A stretch of 64,000 nt of DNA from UBA6244 sp965140775 (GTDB taxonomy: Bacteria; Bacteroidota; Bacteroidia; Bacteroidales; F082), in the NCBI GenBank assembly GCA_965140775.1, contig OZ223471.1, forward strand, positions 3,286,001 through 3,350,000, written 5' to 3'. Under the pieces are notes generated by a model that worked only from the letters and a program-made list of their open reading frames with translations, did not search any database and was not told the DNA's origin. Within the stretch, counting starts at the first letter, position 1, and each line of letters starts with the position of its first letter. A program made the translations under genes and the position numbers. This document shows positions 27,101-39,100 of the stretch, piece after piece.

Positions 27101-30100
27101 GCAGCGTCATCCATACCGGCATCGGCAGTGGGCAAGGCTTGGATGGTCAGCGTCATCATATCGGACACATCCCAAGCACAAGGACTGATGGCCGAGGCTG
27201 TCAATGTTAAATCCACCGACAAATTAAGGATATCATTTGTTCCCGGAGTGTAGGTAGCTGTCAGAGAGGTGGCATCATCAAATACACCGTCTCCCGAGGT
27301 GGTCCACAACACAGCTTGCTGATTTTGAGCTGTTCCCGCAAGGGTAATACTGCTGTTTTCACATACCATATCATCTGCACCGGCATCCACAATGGGTTGT
27401 GCCTGAATGGTAAGGGTCATCATATCGATGGCATCTGTGGCACAAGGGCCAATGGCCATGGCAGTGAGCGAAAGATCAACAGTTCCATTCAACACATCAT
27501 TGGTTCCGGGAGTATAGGTGGCCGTCAAAATGCTCGCGTCATCAAAGGTTCCATCACCGGAAGTATTCCAAAGTACGGCAGATTGATTGGCTGCAGCTCC
27601 TGACAAAGTATAGGTGTCGGTTTCACAAATGTTGGCATCAGCACCGGCATCTGCCACAGGTAATTTTTGAATGGTCAATGTCATCATATCCGACACATCG
27701 CCCGTACATGGGACAACGGGCTGTACCGTCAGGGTTAAATCAACTGAACCTATCAAAATATCATTGGTTCCGGGAGTATAAGTTGCTGTTACGAGTGCAG
27801 GATCATCGAAGTTTCCATCTCCGGAGGTTGTCCAAAGAACAGATTGCTGGTTGGTGACCATGGCGGGAAGTGTATAGGAAACATCTTCACAAATGGTGGC
27901 GTCTCCCCCGGCATCTACAGTTGGAAGTGCTTGAATGGTCAACGTCATGATATCCGACGCGCTAAAAGCACAAGGTGCCAACGGATCGGCAGTTAATGTC
28001 AGGTCAACGCTTCCGGCAATCAGGTCGTTTACTCCGGGTAAATAGGTGGCGTTCAACAAGGTGGCATCATCGAAGGTACCATCTCCTGATGTTGTCCAAA
28101 CCGGATTCTGACCATTCACCACAGAACCATTTAATGTAACCATGTTGCCTTCGCAAATGGTGGCATCCATACCGGCATCCACCGTGGGCAAGCCTTGTAT
28201 GGTGAGGGTCATCATATCTTGACTTTCGCAGGGTGATATGCCAAATGCTGTGAGCGTCAAATCCACGGTTCCATTGGCAATATCAGCCATTCCGGGAGTA
28301 TAGGCGGCAGTAAGCGAGGTGGCATCATCAAAACTACCATCGCCACTTGTTGTCCAAAGCAACGACAGATAATCTGAGGCAGTTCCTGCCAAAGTATAAC
28401 TGTGGTCTTCACAAATATCTGCATCCGATCCGGCATCCACAACGGGAGACGGATGAATGGTAAGGGTCATCACATCGGAGGCATCCAAGGTACAGGGAGC
28501 CTGTGCAAAAGCGGTAAAGGTGAGGTCAACCGAACCTGTCAATATATCCGCCGAACCCGGAGAATACGTGGCTGTCGAAAGGGTGGCATCATCAAAGGTA
28601 CCATCACCACTTGTTGTCCAAAGAACTGATTGTTGATTGGTAGCCACTCCTGCGAGGGTATAATTTTCGTTATCACAAATGGCATCATCAGCTCCTGCAT
28701 CTGCAGTGGCTAACCCTGTAATGGTCAAGGTCATCACATCGGTATCCTGACAAGGAACGAGGTCGAAAGCAGTGAGCGAGAGGTCAACGGATCCGGCCAC
28801 GATATCGGCGGCTCCGGGAGTATAGGTAGCGGTGAGTATGGTGGGTTCATCAAAGGTTCCATCGCCTGAGGTGGTCCAAAGAACTCCGGTATAATTGATG
28901 GCTGATCCCGACAAGGTGTAGGAACCGGTTTCGCATACCACGTCATCGGCACCTGCATCTGCGGTGGGTCCGGGTAGCAAAGTAAGGGTCATCATGTCCG
29001 AGGCATCCACAGTACATGGGGCAATGGCAAGGGCATGAAGTGTCAAGTCAACGCTTCCGGCCAGTCGGTCATTGGTTCCGGGGGTATAGTTGGCGGTCAA
29101 TAGGGTGGCATCATCAAAAACACCGTCACCGGAAGTAGTCCAAAGCACCGATTGCTCATGGGTGGCTGTTCCCGCAAGGGTATAGCTATCGTTTTCACAG
29201 ATGATGGCGTCGGCACCGGCGTCGGCTGTGGGCAAGCTTTGAATGGTCAAGGTCATCACATCTGAAGCATCTCCTGCACACGGCAAAGTGGCAAAACTAG
29301 TGAGGGTCAAATCGACGGTTCCGTTGGTTGCATCAACTGCACCCGGAGTATAGCTGGCAGTCAACAAGGTGGCATCATCAAAACTTCCATCTCCTGAAGT
29401 AGTCCACAGAACTGATTGCTGATGTTGAGCCGTTCCCGAAAGGGTATAGGGCGTATTTTCACAGGTTACATCATCCGCTCCGGCGTCGGCCAGCGGCAAA
29501 TATTGAATGGTGAGGGTCATGTCGTCGGAAACATCCGTTGAACAGGGAGTGAGCGAAGTGGCTGTTAACGTGAGCATCACGGTTCCTGAGGAAATATCAG
29601 ACGGGCCGGGGGTATAACTGGCGGTTAATGAAGATACATTGTCAAACGTACCATCTCCGGAAGTTGACCACTCAAAGGATTGTGCATCTGAAACACTTCC
29701 CGAAAGGGTATAACTGCCTGATTCGCAGATAACATCATCTGCACCTGCATCCACTGTCGGCAACGATTGAATGGTGAGTGTCATAGCATCGCTTACTACA
29801 CCTGTACAAGGCGCTATGCCCGTAGCTGTAAGTGTAAGGTTGACAATACCATTGGCGATATCAGTCAATCCGGGGGTATAGGTTGCCCCTACAATGCCGG
29901 CATTGTTGAAAGTTCCGTCGCCCGAAGTTGTCCACAACAGCGAAGAATAATCCGTTGCGGTGGCCGTGCTAAGTGTGTAGGTAGCGTTTTCACAAACCAC
30001 ATCATCAACGCCTGCATTTACGGTGGGGTCGGCCAGAATTATCACGGTTACCACATCCGACACGCTTCCGCAGGTACCGTTTCCATTGGCGGTCAGCGTT

Positions 30101-33100
30101 AGGTTGACCAATCCGTTGAGTCTATCGCCGGGACCGGGGAAATAATTGGTGTGCAGCAGGGTAGCATCGGAGAAAGTGCCATCACCTGAAGTAGTCCACA
30201 ACAGTGAATTATAATGACTTGCCGTGGCATCCAGGTTGGAATAGAACGATGCGCTGCAAATGGTGGCATCGGCTCCGGCAAATACCGTAGGTGCTTCATC
30301 GAAAGTGAGGATAAATGAATGTGAAACACTGTTGAAACATGGAGGCACTCCGGTGGCCGTAAGGGTGATGATAACGCTGCCATTCAACGTATCCGGACCA
30401 CTTGGAATATAAGTAGGTGTTAAGGTGCCATTGTTGATAAAGATACCCGATCCGCTGCTTGTCCAGTTCAAATCGGTATAAAATTGGGCAAATGCACCGG
30501 AAATCACCAACACATCATCGTTACAAATACTGGTATTGGTTCCTGAAAATACAACAGGTTGATTTTGTATCATCAACACCTTGTCGTCGGTTACCTGCCC
30601 GGAGCATGGTCCCACGGCATTGGCAGTTAAAAATAAGGTGACCGATCCGTTGGCAATATCTAATGCCCCGGGAGTATAGGTTGGCGTAAGTGTATTGGAA
30701 TTGGCAAATACACCATCTCCGTCACTCATCCACAAAATACTGGTATAGTTGGAGGCTGATGCATCGGATACGGTATAGGAGCTTGTTTCGCAAACGGCAT
30801 CGTCGGCACCCGCATCTATTTCCGGGAAACCCGAAATGGTTAGCAACGAACTATCGGAAACGGCATCCACACAAGGAGCCTGTGGCAAAGCGGTGAGTCT
30901 CAGATACACGTTTCCATTGGCGATATCCAATACGCCGGGGTAATAGGTGGGCGTAAGGGAAGTCTCGTCCACAAAAAGCCCGTCGCCGGAGCTTGTCCAT
31001 AGTACACTGGCATAATTGGTTGCCGTGGCGTCGGGAATGGTGAAGGAGATGTCTTCGCAAATGGTGTGATCGTTCCCTGCAAAGGCAGTAACAGCAGGTG
31101 CGTAATTCAACACCATCTGGTCAGTTACTGTCCCTGCACATGGGGCAAAACCAGTGGCGGTAAGGGTTAGCGTTACACTTCCATTGACTATATCCAGTGC
31201 ACTGGCGGTATAAGTAGGTGTCAGGGTGGTTTCGTTGGTTAAAATTCCGGTTCCGGACGAAGTCCATAACAAAGATTGGGCAGATGTTGCCGAAGCTCCG
31301 GTAACGGTATAGGTATCACCACAAACAGTGGCATCCATCCCTGCATTGACCTCAGGGGCCGTAGTAATGGACAAATTCATAACATCAAATACCACGTTGT
31401 TGCACAGGCCAATGCCTGTTGCAGTCATGGTCAGCGAAACTGCTCCCGAAGTAATGTCGGCCTGACTTGGTGTATAGGTGGGGTTTTGCAATCCTGCATT
31501 ATCAAAGGTACCTGTTCCTGTGGTGGACCAAAGGATGGACGAATAATTTTCTGCAAGGGCATCGAATATATAATAGGTGTTTCCTCCACAAATTTGGGCA
31601 TCTGTTCCTGCAAAAGCCGAAACGGACTCAAACAGGGTCAGGGTCATGTTATCGGAAACCACTCCCACGCAGGGTGAAATGGCCGTTGCCTCCAGGGTAA
31701 GCACCACCGAACCGGCTGCAAAATCAGCACTGCTGGGGGTGTAGGTGGGTGTGAGACTGTTGGCATTCACAAAGCTTCCCGAACCAGAGGTGTTCCAACT
31801 TACGGCACCGGCATGCCCGGCACTTGCCGTGGAAACGGTGTAGGAAGTCCCCTGACATAAAGAGGTGTCGATTCCAGCATCTACCACCGGATTGGAGATA
31901 ATCAATAAGTTCATTTGGTCTTCAGCGGCCAACTGACAAGGGGTATCGCCGTCAACATGCAGGGTGAGGATAACGCCTCCGGACAGTGCGTCGGCAGCAC
32001 TTGGGGTATAGGTGGGGGTCAGGGTGGTATTGCCCATCAAAACGCCCGTTCCGGTGGTTGTCCAGAACAAATTGACATAATCGCTGGCACTAGCTCCGGT
32101 AACTGTGTACGATCCATCTTCACAAATGGCATCATCGGGACCGGCATCCACCAGTGGAAAGGCCTGCAGACTGAGTATCAAATCATCGGTTACAAATCCA
32201 CTGCAAGGTGCCAATGCATTGGCACGCAGGGTGAGGATCACGCTTCCTGCCTGATAATCAGCAATACTGGGAACATAAACTGCATCCAACACATTGTTGT
32301 TTACAAAGTTACCCGAACCGCTCGTGGTCCATAGGATAGTCGAGTAATTGGTGGCATCGGCGCCTGTCACACTAAATGTCATGGGTTCACAAACACTTCC
32401 ATCGCTTCCGGCGTCCACGGTGGGTGCGGAATTGATGGTCAACTGCATGCTGCTCGTTGTGGACACAACGCAAGGTGCATTGGCAAAGGCTTCCAGCGTA
32501 AGAATAACACTTCCGGCTGCAATATCCTGTGCACTTAGGGTATAGGTGGGGGTCAGGGTGGCGGCATTGGCGAAGGTTCCGGTACCGGATGTTGTCCAGT
32601 TAAGGGAAGAATAATCAGAAGCACTAGCTCCGGTGACAACAAAATTGCTGCTTTCGCAAATGGTGGCATCTGCTCCGGCATCCGCCTGAGGTCCCGGGAC
32701 AATCAACAGGGTCATATCATCGGTGACCTCGGCACAGGGAGGATTTCCAAATCCTGTGACGGTGAGCACCACCGAACCCAGGTTGATGTCGTCCAAACTT
32801 GGTTGGTAGGTCGGTGTCAGGGTATTGCCCGCAACAAAAACTCCTGTTCCGGAAGTACTCCATTGATAGGTAGCGGCATGGGTTGCCCAGGCAGAAGTGA
32901 TGGTGATGTCTTCATTTTCACAGATGATTTCGTCCGCACCGGCATTCACTTCGGGTTCCGGAACAAAAGTGAGAACAAAAGCATCGTTGATGGAATTGGT
33001 ACAAGGCGCCAGTGCATCTACCGTGATGGTAAGCACCACGTGTCCTGCCAATAAATCGGCACTGCTGGGGAAGTAAATGGGATGCAACAGGGTTTGATTA

Positions 33101-36100
33101 TCAAACGTTCCTGTTCCTGAGGTAGTCCAGAAAACGTCGGCGTAATTGGAACCGGTGGAATTGACTATCTGATAACTTGTATTGGAACATGAGGAAGCAT
33201 CGGGGCCGGCAAACACCTCAGGAGTATCCACAATTTCGAGCTGCATTTGGTCGATGGCATCACCACAATTGGGGGTTCCAAAGGCGGTTAGTGTCAACAC
33301 AATGGTGTTTCCGGCATCAGCAGCAACGGGGATATAAGTTGGATTGAGGGTTCCGGTATTTATCAGCGATCCGGCTCCGCTGTGTGTCCACAATAGTGAA
33401 GCATAGTGGCTGGCAGAAGCCGTTGACACAGTATAGTTGGTATTGTAACAGGTGATGTCGTCCACACCGGCATCCGCAATAGCGGCGGGCTCAATGGTAA
33501 GGATCATAAAATCGGACACATCGGTTGTACATGGTGTATTTCCGGTTGCGGTGATGGTCAAAGCCACAAATCCATTGGTGATGTCTGCCGCACTGGGGTA
33601 GTAGATGGGATTGACGGCAGCGCTATTGGAGAAATTTCCGGTTCCGGAAGTGGTCCAGCTGACAGTATGTTGATTTACGGCAGTGGCATCAAAAATTCCG
33701 TAGGACTCACCCTGACAAATGGTATGGTCGGCTCCGGCAAACACTTCCGGCATGGGAACAATGGTTAATATCATCTCGTCGTACACTTCATCCGTACACG
33801 GCATAGTTGGGTAGGCTGTGAGCCTGAGGATAACAAATCCTGCAGCAATATCAGCAGCATCGGGCAAATAGGTTGGCGTTAAGGTATTGGCGTTGATAAA
33901 CGCACCCGAACCTAGGGTTGTCCATAAAAAACCTGAAGCATTGGTAATGCCGGCTGTACTAAAGGTAAAGGCATCACCCTCACAAACGGCATCATCTATT
34001 CCTGCATCAGCCGTTGGTCCCGGGTTGATGGTGATAATCATGGCGTCCTGTGCATTGCCAAAACAGGGGGCGATGCTGTTGGATATCAAGGTCAATGTCA
34101 CCGTTCCTGAATTAATATCGGCACTTCCGGGGATATAGGTGGGCGCGAGCGAATTTTGGTTTACAAATGTTCCATTGCCGCTGGTTGTCCAGGTAACACT
34201 GCTGTAATAGGTGGCATCGGCATCAAATACAGTGTAGGATTCGCCGGCACATATCAAAGCATCGCTTCCGGCATCGGCAGTTGGGGCTTCCTGAATACCC
34301 ACATACACATCATCTGCATCGGTGGCTCCACCACACACCATGTTGGCTGTGGCGGTAAGGGTGAGGGTAAATCCGCCGTTGGCCAAATCGCCTGCCGAAG
34401 GTGTATAAACGGTGTTCAACACATCCGGATTATCAAAAGTTCCGGAGCCTGATGAAGTCCAATGCAAGGTGGCATAATTGGTAGCCCAGGCAGTTGTGGT
34501 GGTATAGGTTTCGCCTACACATATCATGGTGCTGTTGCCTGCGCTTACCTCCGGCAAACTTTCGATGGTCAACACCATGTTGTCGGTAATGGTTTGGGTG
34601 CAGGGGGCAATGGATTCGGCCGAAAGGGTAATGATGGCACTTCCGGTAACTATGTCGTTCATCCCGGGATGATAGGTGGGAAACAGGGTGCCATTGTTGG
34701 TAAAGGTTCCGTCGCCGGAAGTAGTCCAAAACAAACTGGTATAATCTGTGGCATTTCCCATCAGGAAGTAGGTGTCGGTTTCGCAAATGGAAGCATCGGC
34801 TCCGGCATCCACCGTTGCCATGAGGTGAATGGTAAATATCACGTCATCAGTTACCGCAACAGCACATGGGGTGTTGGGATTGGCGGTCAAAGTGAGGGTA
34901 ACCATTCCGTTGGCAATGTCAGTGGGACTTGGTGTGTAGGTGGGTGTGAGGGTATTTCCATTGATGATGGTTCCACTGGTTCCGCTGGAAGTCCATTCCA
35001 GAGTAGAAAAATTAGCCGCCGTGGCGGAGCTGATAACGATACCACTTTCGCAGATACCCTCATCGGGTCCTGCAAAGGCTTCGGGAGAAACGGTGAAGGA
35101 GAGCTCCAGAGAATCGGATACCGAATTGGCAGAGCAACTCGCGTCACCATAAGCGGTTATCCTGAGATATACGGACCCCAGACTCACATCAGATGAGCTG
35201 GGAATATAGGTGGGATGTAATTGGTTTACATTATTAAAGGTACCTGTTCCTGTGGTAGTCCATTCCACGTGATCTTCAAAACTTACACTGGAAAAGTTAC
35301 ATGTGTAGGCGCCATTATCGCATACCACATCATCGGGGCCGGCATCTACCACCGGCATGGGATTGAGGGTAATGGTCATTTGATCGGTGGCAAAACCGGA
35401 ACAAGGTGAAATACTTACGGCCGTAATCTCCAGGGTAACCGAACCGGCAGCTATGTCAGCCGAACCCGGGGTATAAACGGGGTTCAACAAGGCAGGGTTA
35501 TTGAAACTTCCGTCACCCGAGGTGGTCCAACTGATGCTGGAGTTGTCGGAAGCGGTGGCATCAAAAATAAAATAACTCGACTCGTCGCCACAAATTACGG
35601 CATCCGATCCGGCATCCACCATTACATTTTGAATGATGGTCAATTCCATGTCATCGCTCACGATGGCCAAACAGGGTGGATTGCTCGTGGCTGTGAGTGT
35701 GAGGGTAACAGCTCCCAGCGAGATGTCGGCAGCACTGGGGATATAATTGGGGTGCAAAATGCTGTTGTCGTCAAAACTTCCACTTCCCGAGGTGGTCCAC
35801 ATCAAAGTGTTGTAATATTGTGCATCAGAGGTGGGAATGGGGAAAATATCGCCTTCGCAAATCACATCGTCTATTCCTGCGTTCACCTCCGGCTCGGGCG
35901 TGAGGAACAGAGTGAATTCAGACGTGGCTTCAACTGTACACGGATTTTGTGGTTGTGCGGTAATGGTGAGTACCGCCGACCCTGTTATCCTGTCCACAGG
36001 ACCGGGAATATACGTGGGCGTGAGCGTGTTGCCATCAGAAAAAGTACCATCGCCTGTTGTACTCCAGGCAACAGATGAATAATTGGTGGCGGAGGCAGTG

Positions 36101-39100
36101 GTAACCAAATAAGTCCCCGATTCGCAAATGGTTACGGTGGTCAATCCCGTACTTACGGTTGGTGCCTCTGAGATATCGATGGTGATATCGTCGAATACGG
36201 TTTCCGTACAAGGAGGAATGGCATAGGCGGTCAAACGCAAGGTAACCGAAGGTTGCAGATAATCGGATGCACTTGGGGTATAAATGGGATTGACAATGGT
36301 GTTGTTGGAAAAAGTTCCCGAACCGTCCAGAGCAGTCCATAGTACCGAGGAATAGTCCTCAGCCCAGGCATCGGTAAGTGCTACCAGATCGCTCACACAA
36401 ATCGACTGGGTAGCTCCGGCATCCACCGTAGGATCAGCATTGATGGTCAACCGCATGGTGGAACGTGCCGGTGTACAGGGCGAGTTGTAGGCCGTGAGGG
36501 TGAGGTCCACAAATCCGGCTGCTGCATCGGCGCCACTGGGATAATAAAAGGGATTGACAATTGAATTATCCGAAAACGAACCTGAACCTCCCGTACTCCA
36601 GGATACAGAGGTATAGCTGGAGGCGGTGGCCGAACTAAGTGAATAATCGGTGGTGTTGGAACAAATGGAGGCATCTCCTCCGGCGTTGGCCTGGGGGTAG
36701 GTATGAATGGTGATGATGGTAAAGTCGGACACCACATTGGTACAAGGACTTACCGGATAGCCTGTGATGGTCAGAATAACAGAACCATTGAGAATATCAG
36801 CCACGCCGGGTGTATAATAAGGTGTTTCGATGGTGTCGTTACTAAAAAATCCGTCGCCTGAGGTGGTCCACACTATATGATCGTAATAAAGTCCGCTTCC
36901 GTTGATAACGCCACCGTTTTGACACATGAGTGCATCAGGACCGGCATCTACCAGGGGCTCCTGGTTAATTGTCAGCAGGGCTTCATCGGTTATCAGTTCG
37001 GTACACGAGCCATTTCCAACAACATTCAACGTAATCAGCACACTTCCAAAAGAAATGTCCGACAAGCTTGGTGTATAGGTAGGCGTTAAGGTATTGGTGG
37101 GCGAAAATGTACCACTGCCTGAACTTGTCCAGCTATAGCTTGAATAATTGGTGGCACTGCCATTTAATGTAAATGTCGATCCTTCACAAATCACGCCGTC
37201 GGCACCTGCATCGGCAGTGGCCAGCTGGGTGATGGTCAACACCATATCGTCAACAGCATTGTCTGCACAAGGAGCCAATGGAAGGGCCGTTAATGTCAGG
37301 GTAACCGAACCCAGATTATAATCCGCGGCGCTGGGGGTATAAACCGGTGTAGGCGTGTTGGCACTACTAAAAGTTCCGGTTCCCGAGCTTTGCCATACCA
37401 CATCATCGTAATAGGTGGCAGCACCATCGGTTATGGCATAGGTATCTCCGTAACAAATTTCTGCATCGGCACCGGCAAAGGCGGTGGGCTCGGGTTGAAA
37501 GGTCAGGGTCATTTCGTCGCTCACATCCAGTGTACAGGGCGCATTGGGTGCGGCAGTCAGGGTAAGCAGTACCGATCCGGCAGCTAAATCAGCAGTGCCC
37601 GGATGATAGTCGGGGTGCAACAGGTCATCACTTGGAAGAAAGACTCCGTCTCCGGCGGTGGTCCAGGTCAGGCCTGAATAATCGGAAGCAGTTGCTCCCG
37701 ACAAGGTAACATAGCCTGCACTTGTACAAATTTCGATGTCAGCACCTGCATTTACGTCAGCAGCGGCATTGATGGTAATGACCAAATCATCGGCCACCAC
37801 AAAATTACAGCTATTGCTGCCACTTACCTCAAGGGTGAGGTGGGCCACACCTGCATTCATCTCAGCCACGCTGGGATAGTAGGTGGTGGTAAGTGAATAA
37901 TTATCAGAAAAGGTTCCACCGTTGGCCGACGACCAAACAATGGAATTGGGATCGTAGTTGGTGGCAGTTCCGGCCAAAAGTGCAAAATCGCCAACGCAAA
38001 TGGTCTGACTTAATCCGGCATTCACCGTGGGTTCCGGATCAAAGAACAATATCTTGGAGTCAACGGCGCCATCGGGACAAGGTGCCACAGGGAAGGCTTC
38101 CAGTTGAAGTTCCACGAAAGTGGCAGCTTTATCTGCTGATGAAGGTGTATAATCGGGTTCGGGAATGGTGGGGTCAGAAAAAACTCCGGTTCCCGAAGTA
38201 GTCCACAACAGGGAAGAATAATTGGTGGCCGTGATTCCGGTTAAAGTGTACAGGTTGTTGTTTTCGCAAACGGTGACGTCGGCACCTACATTGACAATGG
38301 GTTCAAAATTAATGGTAACATCCACACTGTCGATGGAAGAACCTGCACAGGGAGCCACGGGATAGGCCGTTAGGTAGAGCCTGGCTCCACCATTAGCCAT
38401 GTCCTGACTTCCTGGCCAATAGTCGGGATGCAAATCGGTATTGTTGGGCACAAAAACCCCATCGCCATCGGTGGCCCATTCCAAACTCAGGTAGGTTCCT
38501 GCCGAGGAACCCGACAAGGTAATATTGGTGGCAGTTTCACACATGGTAAGCGGGTTACCGGCATCCACCGTTGGACCGCCTGAAAGAATGGTAATGGATA
38601 CAGCATCGGAAATCACGTCGGTACAAGGGTATCCCTCAACCCGCAACACACAATTGGCCACCCCATTAAAAATATCGGTGGTACTTGGGTAATAGGTGGT
38701 TACCAAAGAGGTATTGTCTGAAAAGGTACCTCCTCCCAACGAAATCCATTCCACCGAAGCAGGATTGTAATCAGTGGCCAAACCTGCCAAATCCACTGTT
38801 TCGTTGTCACAAATAAATTGGTCAGCACCTGCATTCACGGTAGCTGCGGGGCGAATATCCAATATCATGGCATCGGTTTCGTCCAATGTGCAAGGTGCAA
38901 TGGGACTAGCCGCCAGCGTGAGCTCAACCGTACCAAGTAAAAAATCCTGGGTACCCGGAAAATAAGTGGGATTCAATACCCCATTGGAAGGAAGAAAGCT
39001 TCCATCACCAGAGGTTTGCCAGGTAACCGAAGTGTAATCCAGCGCCGTTGCACCGGCAAGATGATAACTTACTTCCGTTTCGCACATGCCATCATCTGGT